From Toxotes chatareus (lineage: Eukaryota; Chordata; Actinopteri; Toxotidae): a DNA stretch of 64,000 bases. Shown piece after piece: positions 27,762 through 39,142 of this stretch. Location: NCBI GenBank assembly GCA_016801885.1, contig CM028895.1, forward strand, positions 747,001-811,000. Reading direction: 5' to 3'. A program made the translations under genes and the position numbers. Positions within the stretch are counted from its first letter, which is position 1; each line of letters begins with the position of its first letter. The notes below the pieces were generated by a model. The model had not been told where the DNA came from. It ran no database searches and saw nothing but the letters and a program-made list of their open reading frames with translations.

Positions 27762-28196
27762 CTGGAAGAGGAAAGCAGCACATGAATTAGGCCTAAATAT
27801 GCAAAGCAGCTCCATCTGAAGACTCATGTTATTCACCCAAATTAAAATCTGCTGCTGTTTTCACTAATGACTCAGTGCATCATGAGTTCTTAATGGTCTG
27901 TGACCGTTTTAACATGATTTATCATTATTCATGTGTTCATCTTTGTTTTTTCTGTGTGTCAGGTGGGACCGAGCACCATCGTCATTACTCTTGGATGATT
28001 TGATCTCATAAACAATGAGTCTGTAACAGGCTGATAAATATTTAAAGGACCTGCTGCCGTTTTCAGGTTTACGTCGTCGTACACCTGAGCGAGGCTTGAT
28101 TAGCGCCCGCGGCTGCAGACCCTCAGGGGCCCCAAAGGCCAGAGGTTCACTGTGTGTCTGATCAGCGCTGGCTACGGGAAGCTGGACCCATCTTAC

Positions 28197-28285
28197 CCAG
28201 AGAGCCACAGCTCGCTCGACATCACTGTGGGTCAGCGCCGAGGCCCCGTCATCCACCACAAAAGAAATCCGGTAGAACAACTCCT
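28197..28285 (-). CDS. adgrg6: adgrg6 exon: SEA-like domain, part 1
   Basis: An 89-bp phase 1 to 0 exon encoding ELFYRISFVVDDGASALTH and VERAVALW. It is equivalent to the IIYRISVVIQN start of the SEA domain in the human protein. Splice sites are TTTGCAG and CTGG|GTAAGA. The 5' junction needs A, C or G from the preceding exon to avoid a stop; this was used to choose the giant exon's donor. Confidence 0.85.
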
Positions 28286-30141
28286 CTGCAAACGAAGGTG
28301 GGAGGAAAGAAAGAGGAAGTAATACTTCAGACTCAGTGTGGCACAGGCTGTCTCACACATATAATGGAACTTTCTTTGTGCCTGTGCCGCATAGCAGGAG
28401 ATGAATCGAGTGGTTGAAGCTAATCAAGTTATGTAAAAATCCAATTTTCCAGAGTAAAATGATGAAGAGGAATGTGCTGCCTGACAGATAAAAACAGCAG
28501 AGAGGAGGGAGAGCAGACATTATGCTTTCCTTTCTTAGCGAATGGGATCATTTTGAATGTGTCGGGAATCAGAAGAAGCTGCAGGAGGAGGTTTCTGTGG
28601 CTGCAGCCGCTTTTCCACCGTGTCATTCAACACGCGTGTGCGCCTGCAGCCTCACACATGAGGAAAGGACATTCACTACATTTAGGGAAATAATACATGT
28701 TTAATAAAAACATTTAAAAAAACAAATGATTCTATTCTCAAAAATATTTAATAAGCAAACACCATAAAGTGATCTGTGGCGTTCTCGACATTTATTTTAG
28801 TTTGAGTCTAGTTAGTTATGTTGAGTTTATGTTGATCTTCTGGAATTTCTAAAACATAGACTGGAAAAAACTGACACATCTGTTTAGGCTCAACATCACT
28901 TACTTCATTTACTTTAACATTCATTTTCTTTCATCTGTAGTGTTTCAGTTTTTAGATCAAACTCTCTGTCCTTTCATCAGTCATTCATACTTACTGAAGA
29001 TGATTTTGTCCTCTAAAAGTTTTTATTTTCTATCTGAAGTAAAGTATGAGTTCCCCCACAGCAGACACACAGCGTGTTAAGAATCATTGCATGTCTCAAA
29101 CAAAGCTTGTGTTTGGGACATTTTTTCTGTGGAATAAGGCACTTAAAGGGACCTCAGCTCTCCTGCTATGCTTCACATTGGCCACTAGGTGTCCGTCCAG
29201 TGTCTATTATTGTTAGTAAATGCTGCTGAACAGTTAGGAAGAACCCTGCTCCATCAGTTCTGGTGGGAGACCCTGCAAGCTGCAGACCAGCAGCTGGTCG
29301 TTTCAGACTGTTACTCTCCGAACCAGCAGCAGAGCAGGACGCCTCCACCAAGAAGCTGGATGGGTTGAAAAACTCCGAGAGGAACAGAGAAAGAAAGAAA
29401 TCAAGAGTGGATGTAGATTTATACATAAAAAGAAAACAAGGAGAGAAAGAGTCTTGATAGTGGTTACTGTAATGATGGACAGATTAAAGAAAAAGAAAAG
29501 CAAATAAAGAGGTGTAGAAGAGAAAAAAGAGAGGAGGGAGAGTGAGGCGGAGCAAGAACAGTGCACTACAATCCATTCGTTTGAACTACAAATACCAGGC
29601 TAAACACTACAGACCGACTGGACAGCTACAGCTCAGGTTAACATCATACACATGAACCAGAATCATCACACACCGATCAGCGGCCTCCGATACCTGAGGG
29701 ATCCAACCCAGTCACCTGATTGACACCTGTGCACTTTCTACCACTACAGTGAACAAAGTACTGAGTGTAATCACTGATGTTAGCTGATAGCTGTTCAGAT
29801 GCTAAACTGCTAAACCCAGCCACCATAAGAAATCATTTAATCATGTATTCAGTCTTAAAATCCTGATTGTTTGCTTTGCTTTGCTAATGTCCATCGCTTC
29901 TCAACAAGCTTCAGGATTTTTGTTTTGAATCAAGCTATAACGCACTGTATGGCCAGAAGTCTGTGGACACTTTTACAGCCAGGTTTCCTTAAGTTAAACA
30001 CATTTACCTGATTTAAACAGATAAAGGCTTTAAGACTTAATACAAGTTACTATAATGAAAGAATTTCCAGTGCATGCTACTGTTATTACAGATGATTGTT
30101 TTTTCTCTACGTCTACAGTTTTTTGTTACTGCATGACATAC
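28286..30141 (-). other. intron between stalk exon and SEA exon
   Basis: About 1.86 kb without a recognised exon. A single ~27-bp motif (about 29943-29970, ACTGTATGGCCAGAAGT…) resembles the terminus of a common fish short transposon; no partner end was found nearby. Confidence 0.5.
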
Positions 30142-33100
30142 TGTTCCCCGATGACAGTCCACACAGACATGTAAAATGAAAGCGTTGTTTACATTGGCAT
30201 GGCAACGCGGGTTTGGCAGTTAGATCCAGAGAGGGGGATCCATGGGTAGGTCGAACTGTGACCTTCTTAAGGCCGCCGCTGCCGACACTGACTGCTTTTA
30301 GTGGCGTTGTCGAGGAGTTCTTTGTGGTTATAAAACGGTTGCCACCGGTGACCACAGGTAGAGTAGGGGAGAGAGGGACATCTTTGACATCACTGTCACT
30401 GTGGTCTGAGCTCGTGGCCCCGTTCATAAATACCTCCGAGCTCTGATTCCCACTGTGATACCACACACCTGGACCTGAGCTCAAACTAGGCTTTGAAAGG
30501 GTCGAGTTTGACTCTGCTGTTGTGCCTCCATTCAGATCTGCCGTTGGCTCGTCGCCTGTGACAGTCCCCTGAGATGCTTCCATAATCCCATTTTCCATCA
30601 GAGTTGTAGCATTTTTAGCCTTTGTGGTGTTTGTCGTTTCAAACGGCTCAGAGCGAGAGTCTTTGAGTGCTACAGCAGTGGTTACATTTGACTTGGAGGC
30701 GTATTTTAACCCCGCTGTGTTTGCAGTGTGGTTGTCACTCACAGGTGGTGGGAGCTCTGCAAACCCAGAAATTAAACCTTGATCTAGGGCATCGATAGAG
30801 GAGCTAGTGGGGGATCTGGTGGCTGGGGAAGAGGGGACATTAAGGCCAGAGGTGTGCCGGGGAATAACTGGAGCACCAGTGGGTTGTCTTAATACTGCGT
30901 AGCTAGGCTGATACGAGGGTGCAGAAGTGGGGCAGGGAGGTGTAGTCTGCATTTCAACAGGAAATGATTGAGTGGTCAGGCCAGCCTCTGGATTTAGACT
31001 TTGATCAGGCTGAAGGTCTGTTTCAGAATTCAGCATTACATCCAGAGTAACACTGTCATCGGTGTTGACTGCTGAAGAAGCCAGTCCCACAGCAGGGTGA
31101 TGTTCATCCACAACATGGATTTTTGGAACAACGTCTGCAGGGTCAAATAAAGCAGAGACATGTGACTGTCTCCCAGCTGTGGTTTGATTATCTGAGGCTT
31201 CAGGTGAGGACACAGGTCCATCCACAAACCTGGAAGAATCCACTGTTTGTGAGTTGTTTGCGAGCTCTGGCAGAACCTCGTTCTTGTCATACACTTCAGT
31301 GGAAACCAGGGGTTGCCAGTGGCTAAGAGGAAGCGATTGGCTGACTGTGATGAACTGCTGGTTTGACTCTGCTGACTGGCTGACACGGTGTGTGGTGGAT
31401 CTATGGGTGGACTGTAAATGGTTGTCCAGGGGGGATTGCATTGTTGTGGGTTGGTGGAAGCCAGCAGTCACTAGAGTGGGTGACAAGGAGCCAATTTCTG
31501 CCTCTGCCATGTTGGCAGACTCAGCTGGCAATGCCATCCAGCTGGGGAGGACAGGAGAGAGAGAAGGAGACAGGGAGGAGATGGTTATGGAGTGAGGCAT
31601 CGCAGAATAGGAAGAGGAAAGGTGAAGAGAAGGAAAAGGAGGCGTGAGGGTTGCTGCAAGAGGAAGAGAAGGCACAACAGAGGGTAAAAGCAGATGGGGA
31701 GTACAGGCAAAGGGAATGAAGTGGGGCGACTGCTGCTGCTGCCCCCCAACATCAACATGTGCCTCTGCGTTTTGTGTGTCCTGCCCTGGTTTCTGACTCA
31801 CGTCTAGTTTCTCACTGGCAACTAAAAACTTGCTGGTATGTGCCTGAGCGCCCAAGTGCGTGAGCATCTGTGTGTGTGCTGAACTGTGTGTGTGGGTCAG
31901 ATGGTCGGGGTGTTCAGTGTTAGTCTCTGCCAAGCCTGAGCAGTGCGTATAATCCAGCCCTGAAGGGTGCTGGGGGGTTACGGTGCCAGGCTGTGAACTC
32001 AGGCTGCTGTGGAGTGCCAGCGTCTGGGTCGGCGCCATGACAGATGGATTGGACAAAGGGGAAGTGGGGTGAATAAATACATCGCCATAGCCAGTGAGCA
32101 TCTGTGAGTTAGCATGAGCACCAGCCGCGGTGTTTGTGTTCACCTGGTTACTGGTGTGTGGACGGGAGACTGGATGCTGCAGCCTCCATGGATCTCTGTT
32201 AAAGGTCAGGATGGAAGTAAGTCTGTCTTGTGAGCCAGATGAAGATGTATGAGCCAAGGAAAGAGAGTTCTTAAATACAGGACTAAGGGAGAGTGAGGAC
32301 GAAGACGCTGCAGTATCCTCTCCCACCATCCCCTCTGTCACCCCGGCTACTTGCATCACTGTGGATTCAGGACGGGTCTCTAAAGATACAGTGAGCGACA
32401 GGCTGTCAAGGCGATGAAAAAGGGAACTCCACGTTGAAAGGAAGGGATTTGAAGATGAGGAGGAAGTGGCAGACAAAGAAGCGGAGTGCAAACCTTGCCT
32501 TCCATCAGTATTTGCCCGGAGCAGAGCTGGAGTGCGTTCAGAGGCCCAAATACCAACTGTTGGCAAGGACGTAAAGCCACTGTTAGACTGAGTCAGTGGA
32601 TGCGACTCGTCTGGCTGAGTATATTTGTCGCTCAAATCACTTTGAGCAGAATGAACCACTGACTGACTGAGTGACAGACCGGCTGCATGAGAAGAAGGCG
32701 TTAAAAACACTGATGAATCCAACTGAGGGTCAAACAACTCCAGCTCTGATAGAACTGGCTGCATCTGAGGGGGTAAATCTGGTGTGAGTATCACAGAACT
32801 GGAGGCCAAACTCTCCACAGATAATCCAGAGGGAGTTGGATTAATTTGATTGAAGGAGTAAAAACTTCCAACTGGACCTGACTGGGCATCGAGGAGCTGA
32901 TTATCTTCGGGGGAGGGTGAACAGCTTCTGAAAGGTTGTGATGCATCATCAGCAACTGGCATCTGAGACGGGACTTTAGAAAGGAGAGGAAGTGATAACA
33001 AGGGTGCTGTGTCAACTGTTGTCACTCTGAAGTCCCTTTGAAGGTTCGAGGACAGAGACAGAGGCTGAAAACTCCCACTACCTCCATCCGACTCTGGAAC

Positions 33101-34887
33101 GTGAGCAGATTCAGCAACACTGTCTGAAAGCCTTCCCTCAGCATGCTGGGAAAAGGAGGGAAGGAAGAGGGGGGGCTGCTGAGCAGCAGTGGAGGGTGGA
33201 GGAGGAAAGGTGGTGGACCACAGGGGAGGAGAGGATGAGAGAGGAGTGAGGGAGTTAGAGGAGTAAAGGGGAGGGGAGGTTGTAATTTGTAAAGTAGGGG
33301 AGACAGACGAAGCAGATAGAGTGATGGCACAAGAGGAGATGAAGGAAGTAGACACTGACAGAAAAGGGAGAGGAGAGAGGGGGGTGGGAGGCACGAGGGT
33401 AGATGAGGAGTGGTGGGAGATGTTGGGAGGAGACGCAGAAGTGTCAGAAACACAGGTTTCTGGAAAAACAGGAGAAGGAGAGGAGGAAACCGAGGGTCTG
33501 TGGAGAACGAAGTGCACTGATGAATGTATCTGTCTCAACACGTCTGTACTTGTGTATACATTTTTAATCTGCCTACTTTTGGCAGCTGGAAGTTCAACAT
33601 CATTTCCAGCAATGTTTGTTTCATACACGCTGCTCAGTGGGTTTAAAGGAAGTGAGGAATAGGATATCTGTGCCCGGTCCTCCTGCTGTGCTACTGACGA
33701 GGAAATGATGTGTTTGGGGCAAATCTCCTCTGACAGCACAGCAGAGGAGCTCAGGCGCACTGTGGGCAAAGAAGGTGTTGGCTGTATGAAAGTAAGGGAT
33801 GAAAGGGAGGGAATAAGGAGAGGTGGTGTCGGATGAAAAGTCGGTGTTTCCAGTTGTTGAGGGGCAGCTTGTGAGTAGGGACTCCCCTGTAGCCTCTGTC
33901 CACTTGAACTAGGGCTGTTTGAAACCCTCTGGTTGGTTTGAGCTTCAGTCAAAGTCGGAGAAAGAGTCACTGAAGGAATCTCTGGCATCGGTCTGTCCGG
34001 TGAGTGGGTTGGAGAAAGCTCGCTGCTTACTGCGAGGCCACTCGGTAGGTTTTCTGAGTGTGTGACAGGAAGGAGAACACTGTGAGGGTTTGATCTGTTG
34101 GGTGATTGTTCGGTTTTGGGGTCAGGGCTGTTTGAGGCTGGAGGGGTGGTGGCCGGCTCATCCAAAGAGTAGGGAGCATCAAACTCATACAAAGTAAAGG
34201 CACCACCCTCCTCTGTGAGATCAGTCGAATCGTAAACAAACGGCTCAGTTCCTGATGCATAGTCACCCAGCGGTTCCAGAGGATCTGTCCGGTTACTGAT
34301 GCAAACGGTTTCGTTTTTTCCACTGCTCCTGCTCAGCTGTGACCACTGGGGCACTACGGGTTTGTTCTTTCTGTTGCTAAGTGCTGACAATGATGACAAC
34401 AGTGACGATGATGATGACGATGAAACCCCGGACTCTGGAAGGAGCTCTGAGTGTGCAGTGGTTGTAGGAAACTCAGGGTTGGAAACTGGATTGTGTGAAG
34501 GTTTTGGTCGTGATGTGGGTTGAGCTGATTGATGTAAATAATCAGTTGAAAACATCAAATATCCAAAAGCTTGTGTTGCGTTTCTCAGCCCAGGTGCATG
34601 TGTGTACCCAGCGGTGTGTCTGAATCCTTTCGTCTGTGTAGTGTATGCAGGCCTGGCTGTGGATTTGACTTCGGCTGGTGGTATAGCAGGTTTTGTGATG
34701 TGAACCACCAGCCTGGGTGGTGCTTCAGCTGGATGTCTTCCACTGCTAGGCCTCTTCCTTCCCTGCCATATCAAAGGAGTGGAGATGAAACCGAGGGAGG
34801 TCTTGGAGCGACGATGGCCTGGGGGCCTCGGGAAGGAGCCTGAAGGTCTAGAGTGAGACGATTCAGGTGGAGAAGGATGACCGGGAG
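30142..34887 (-). CDS. adgrg6: adgrg6 giant mucin-like stalk exon
   Basis: One open frame of 1,582 codons (phase 1-1), extremely rich in Ser, Thr and Pro and nearly free of Cys, with recurring clusters such as SSSSSSLLSSLSALSNR. It has no TM segment and no recognisable domain. Composition and position mark it as an O-glycosylated extracellular mucin stalk between the pentraxin and SEA domains. The chosen acceptor at 34888 follows a good pyrimidine tract and gives the right phase. The frame itself is open to about 35050, so a longer exon is possible. The donor (AACA|GTATGT) gives Lys at the junction with the SEA exon. A better-looking GTAAAC at about 30190 would create a stop at that junction. 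I recall only a short linker here in zebrafish and human ADGRG6. Confidence 0.8.
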
Positions 34888-35164
34888 CTGGAGGTGAGAG
34901 AATAGGGGCTTGGGCTGGGGAACTCGACTGACTGGATGCAAGGGACATATAATAGTCTCCTCCATGGGGATTGAGAACAACCGCAGGCCTGCTTAAAGGG
35001 GGCTGGAGGGGGCAGAAGTCCAGGAGCTTGAGAAAGAGGAGATCCAGCAGCAGTTAATCCAAAAACATGCCTCAGTCTTCTGTGGTGAGCTGCTGGACCA
35101 GCAGCCAGAGGCTTGGGCTGGGAAGCAAAAGGTTCAGTCTCCTGAGGGGCAACTGCAGCAGCAC

Positions 35165-35215
35165 CAGGAGCAGCAGGAGCAGAAGCTGTGGTTGGAGAAG
35201 CTGTAGCCTCCTTCG
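35165..35215 (-). CDS. adgrg6: possible adgrg6 Ala/Thr/Pro linker exon (weak donor)
   Basis: A candidate 51-bp phase 1-1 exon after acceptor CTGACAG, encoding KEATASPTTASAPAAP. The donor (CCTG|GTGCTG) is weak. The same frame stays open to about 34990 and beyond with Ala/Pro-rich sequence. An alternative is that this is the true start of the giant exon, joined to it through an assembly frameshift. Confidence 0.3.
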
Positions 35216-36108
35216 CTGTCAGCAGGACACGGCACATCAAACCAGATACGGTTACAGTGAAAAAGCAGGTTACAAATAAAGTTAAAAAAGCTTTTTCAAG
35301 CAAAAACACAAAGGAGATTCAGAAGCACCTAGCATCTTGATTTCAAAATCTCTTTAATCCCAACTAATGTTAGTGTAAGAAAACTGTGACTTGATTGTGA
35401 TCATGTTTTTCATTTGCTTTGCTTATCAGAGAAAACAGAGCAGTAAAAATAGCAGGAAAGGATGAGTACTGAATACATGCTGAAACAATAAATAAATCAT
35501 GTCAATTTATGCACCATGTGAAAGGAAACCAGACCAGAGGAGTAATCGTACGAGCAGGTAGGTTGTTTTATGGATTAAATTGGTAGAACCACAAGCAGAG
35601 GAAGCCGGAGAGGCAGCTATCCCAGGCAGAGCTGATAGTCACGAACCGGAAAGACAACACATTAAAGCACAACCTACGATCCATTTAAAAAAGCACGATT
35701 GACTGACTGTTAATATAAACGACACATGATGACTAGTTCAGCAGCAGCAGGGAAACTTGTAGGCCAGCAAAGTATAAATGTGAAAACCGTGTAACAAAGC
35801 TGATTTATCTTTCCTAAAGTTTAAAACCAACTACGCTTTTTCCTAATGAGAAAACAAAGGGGAAGAACAAAGAGATAAGAAGACACAAATGACCAGAGAA
35901 GAATTTATCATACAGACCTTTTCCAAGAAGAGCTGAATCGAGGAAGAAGTCTTTTGAATGAGTAAAGAAAAGCCTTCAAGCATCTACAACCACGACCAGT
36001 CGCCCTCGATTCAGCTCCTCTTGAATAACCATGGCCTGGATGACTGAGAATCCTCGCACACATCGTACAGGCCTTGGTGGCAAAACTAGGCATGCGAGAG
36101 AGTCTTAC

Positions 36109-36192
36109 CCCAGGAGGAAGCAGTAGTAACAGCTATGTTAGTGGTTGGTTGGTTAGTAGTTACTGACAGCAGCGGAGGAGTCGTTCCTGGAA
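36109..36192 (-). CDS. adgrg6: adgrg6 Thr/Pro-rich linker exon
   Basis: An 84-bp phase 1-1 exon (28 codons) with acceptor CACAAACAG and donor TGGG|GTAAGA. It encodes PGTTPPLLSVTTNQPTTNIA then VTTASSW. It is the last clear short stalk exon before the giant exon. Confidence 0.65.
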
Positions 36193-37312
36193 CTGTTTGT
36201 GGAAAAAACAACAGGAGGTCAAAAACAAAACAAGTGACGACGCATTCTCAGAGCGCTGAGCATTTTGGTGGATGCAGGACGAGTGTTTTAAAAATATCAG
36301 CAGAGCGCAAAAAGATCTAAAAATCACAACTTTTACAGTATAACGTGTTCAATTCCAATGTCTGTGGTTCACACCAACATCTGATCCACTGGGACAGAGT
36401 CTCCCTGCTGCTATGAAATCACAGGTTAATGTAATGTGTGTACAGAGGTGTACAGGTCACAGGCTTCAATCAAAGACAATGAGAAAGCTCCCACTTCCTA
36501 TTTACCAACCAACACCAACTGGTTATTTCTCATTCAGGTGAAAGAAGTAATCATATCAGAAACAGTGAAAGCTGTAAGAAACGCAACATGCTGCTGAATT
36601 TCACTGACATCAAAATAAACTAAAGAAGTCTGTACAGGTGTTACAAAGCCAAAGCATTATGGGATTTTATAGGAAAACTGGTTCAGCTGAGGTTCGTAAC
36701 CAGTTTACCAAAGTACGTGCCTGACTTGGTTAATCTCAGGGCTGGAACACTAAACAGATCAACTGATAAAGTGTTGTGAGGATTCTCTGCCTTTGGCTCT
36801 GGATCTTTGTAGAGAAACAAAATCAGTTACGGCCCAGACTGTGACCAGTTCCACACACTCGGCCAAAATCTGGTTAAGCCTGATTTCCTAGAAATGAAAT
36901 TTTTATCATGCATAAGAGTTGTTTGGAACACTAATGACCGGTTTAATTTTGTATGAGAATAAGCAATAACTAATTGTGTTAAAAGTCCAACATCAATACT
37001 GGGGTTTAGTGTTCACACTATCCCATGTCCAGCTGTATGTGTTATCATTTAACCAGGTTAAATCTAATTTAATTTCACTTATGTCTAAATTCCCCCGTGT
37101 TTTTCCAGAGTTATTGCTGTTTGGCCTCATACGGACATGTTTTTTTTCCACTCTAATCCTCTGCACGGTCTGAACATTAACTGGTCCAGAGTCAGATTCT
37201 GTCTGGTTTCTGTACCTGCCAGTGCCTGTGCCACTCACAGCAGAGTTAAGCAGTGTGTATGTAAAGCTAGTTTGTCGTAGCTGTGGCTTCGCTCCAGTTC
37301 TGTTGCTCTTAC

Positions 37313-37390
37313 CATGTGTTGTGGGGTTAGTAGCTGGGCTGTTAGTGGTAGCAGATGAAACAGTTGCCGTGCTGCTGCTTGTCTGTTGAG
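37313..37390 (-). CDS. adgrg6: adgrg6 Ser/Thr-rich linker exon
   Basis: A 78-bp phase 1-1 exon (26 codons) with acceptor CCCTGTAG and donor CATG|GTAAGA. It encodes AQQTSSSTATVSSATTNSPA then TNPTTH. It has the same composition and phase as the other short stalk exons. A foldback repeat lies just upstream in transcript order. Confidence 0.66.
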
Positions 37391-37544
37391 CTACAGGGGA
37401 AGTAAACAATCACAGAATATCACGTCAGCTTGACAGACACATGTTAAATATGCACCAGTCTGTGAGCAGGTAGCGTTCATATTCATATTCATACACGGGG
37501 GGCAGCATGCAGCAAGAGTGCGGCTTTGGACTTTGGCCCGGCCT

Positions 37545-37812
37545 GAGATCGGAGGGTCGGGCGTTCGATCCCGCAACCAAGCACAAAAAAATGGATACGG
37601 TGGTGAAGGAGACGCACCTCCCCTGCCTATGCGACCATGGCTGTGGTGCCACTGAGCAAGGCACCGATCCACCGCAGCTCCCCGGGCGCCTCACTGGGCA
37701 GCCCCCTGCATGGTCGCAGAGGCGGAGGGGGCGCGTGTCCTTTACCACCACCCATATCCATTGTGCTTGGTCGAGGAATCGAACAGGTGACCCTCCGATC
37801 TCCGGGCGGTCC
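37545..37812. mobile_element. foldback (inverted) SINE-like element
   Basis: Left arm GATCGGAGGGTC…GTTCGATCCC…ACCAAGCACAA is the imperfect reverse complement of the right arm near 37750-37812, and the inner parts (TGCGACCATG) also pair. The GTTCGATCCC box resembles a tRNA B box, and CCACTGAGCAAGGCACCG resembles a motif of fish SINEs as recalled. Total about 270 bp. Confidence 0.65.
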
Positions 37813-38117
37813 AATGCCTCCCAGAAGCAAACTGGAGTCAGTGTGTCAGTGAATGAGAAGCTGTTTCTGTCTGTACTGAAACCAGGGACACGTTGTTTCA
37901 GAAACCACTTCATATGTTAACATGAAATGTCAGTGAAGTCAAACTGAGATGAATGTTCCAGAATAGTACGGCAAACCTGAACATCGCTGTGTTTGAACTG
38001 AGTCTTTACTGCGTTTGAAGGCTTTTCAGCTCAGAGGGAAGGGAAACATTTGGTAATTCATTTTAAAAAAAATGAGTGATGGCAAACAACAAAGCAGCGA
38101 AGCAGATGAAGCCTTAC

Positions 38118-38225
38118 CAGAGGAGGAGGAGCTGGCTGTGCTTGTAGTGGTGGTGCTGATGGTTGGGGTTAGAGCCATGCTAGTGGTAGGGATGGTGGAT
38201 GCAGGCGGAGTGATGGGAGGGAGGA
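38118..38225 (-). CDS. adgrg6: adgrg6 Ser/Thr/Pro-rich linker exon
   Basis: A 108-bp phase 1-1 exon (36 codons) with acceptor CATCCCCAG and donor TCTG|GTAAGG. It encodes LPPITPPASTIPTTSMALTP followed by Thr- and Ser-runs (ISTTTTSTASSSSS). It is a strong mucin-like segment with good splice sites. Inclusion keeps frame. Confidence 0.68.
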
Positions 38226-39070
38226 CTGGGGATGACAAATCAAAGGATGCAGCAGAACGAGAGGGACCACAGACGGAAAACAAAATGGTGTTAATGCTGC
38301 CAGGTGCAGTGCAGATACACCCAGCTCTCCATGTGGGTGCAAACCTCGATATTTTCCCAGCATGCACAGCCTCTGATAATGTTTTATATGGTCATGGACA
38401 GAAGCTACCACATGCTTGTGTTAAATAAAATCAGACTATGCACTTCAATTAAAATTCCTCAGAGAACGTTGTTTTCCTTTGTTAGAACCAAAAACTTTCC
38501 ATGGGTTGTCGAAAGGTTAAACATGGCACAGCGTCCGAGGGTTTGGATTTTTATGAGGAAAGCCTCAAAAGCTTGTTTTTTTTTGGTGATGAACTGTAAA
38601 TGATTTCTTGAAAATAATTCTTCCTTTTGGATCTGAGACAAGGCCTGAAATTTATCTTATATTTACATGAGAGAGGAAGAGAAGGGGACTAAAAAGAGCC
38701 CGGTGTCTTCAGTTGATATGGACCAAAAAAAAAATATCAAGACATATTTTGTAAAATGATCAAAAAGTATCAGCACAGTGGCCGAACAACATAAATGAGT
38801 GCTGAAGAAAGAGGAACAGGGAGGAAGGAGGAGAAATAAGAGATCAAAAAGTTTAAGTTTATTACTTTATAGATCCCTCAAGCTGGGGAAATTTACCCTC
38901 TGCATTTTACCCATTTGCTTTTTAGGTGATCAAAAAACGAAGGGAGGCATGACAAAGTGGAGAAGGAGGAGAGAGAAAGGAGGAGATGGAAGCTGCAGGT
39001 GAAAAAAGTGGAGAGGATATTAGGAGGAGGCTGCATGAGGAGGTGGAGGGCGAAGATGAGGGTTGCTTAC

Positions 39071-39142
39071 CGTTGGTGTTGGCATTAGTAGGATGGATGG
39101 TGTTAGTGGAGTCAGTGGATGAGGTGGCAGGAGAGGAAGCGG
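39071..39142 (-). CDS. adgrg6: adgrg6 Ser/Thr-rich linker exon
   Basis: A 72-bp phase 1-1 exon (24 codons) with acceptor ACCACCAG and donor AACG|GTAAGC. It encodes AASSPATSSTDSTNTI then HPTNANTN, nearly all small or hydroxyl residues. It reads as mucin-type O-glycosylated stalk, in the same phase class as its neighbours. No homologue recognised. Confidence 0.65.

Noticed and set aside
30190..30190. GTAAAC splice donor as the end of the giant exon
   Set aside because: Better consensus than the chosen site, but joined to the SEA exon it makes a TAG stop at the junction. It stays possible only if another exon intervenes.
37425..37913. Minus- and plus-strand ORFs of 137-162 codons
   Set aside because: They lie in the foldback SINE-like element and overlap on both strands.
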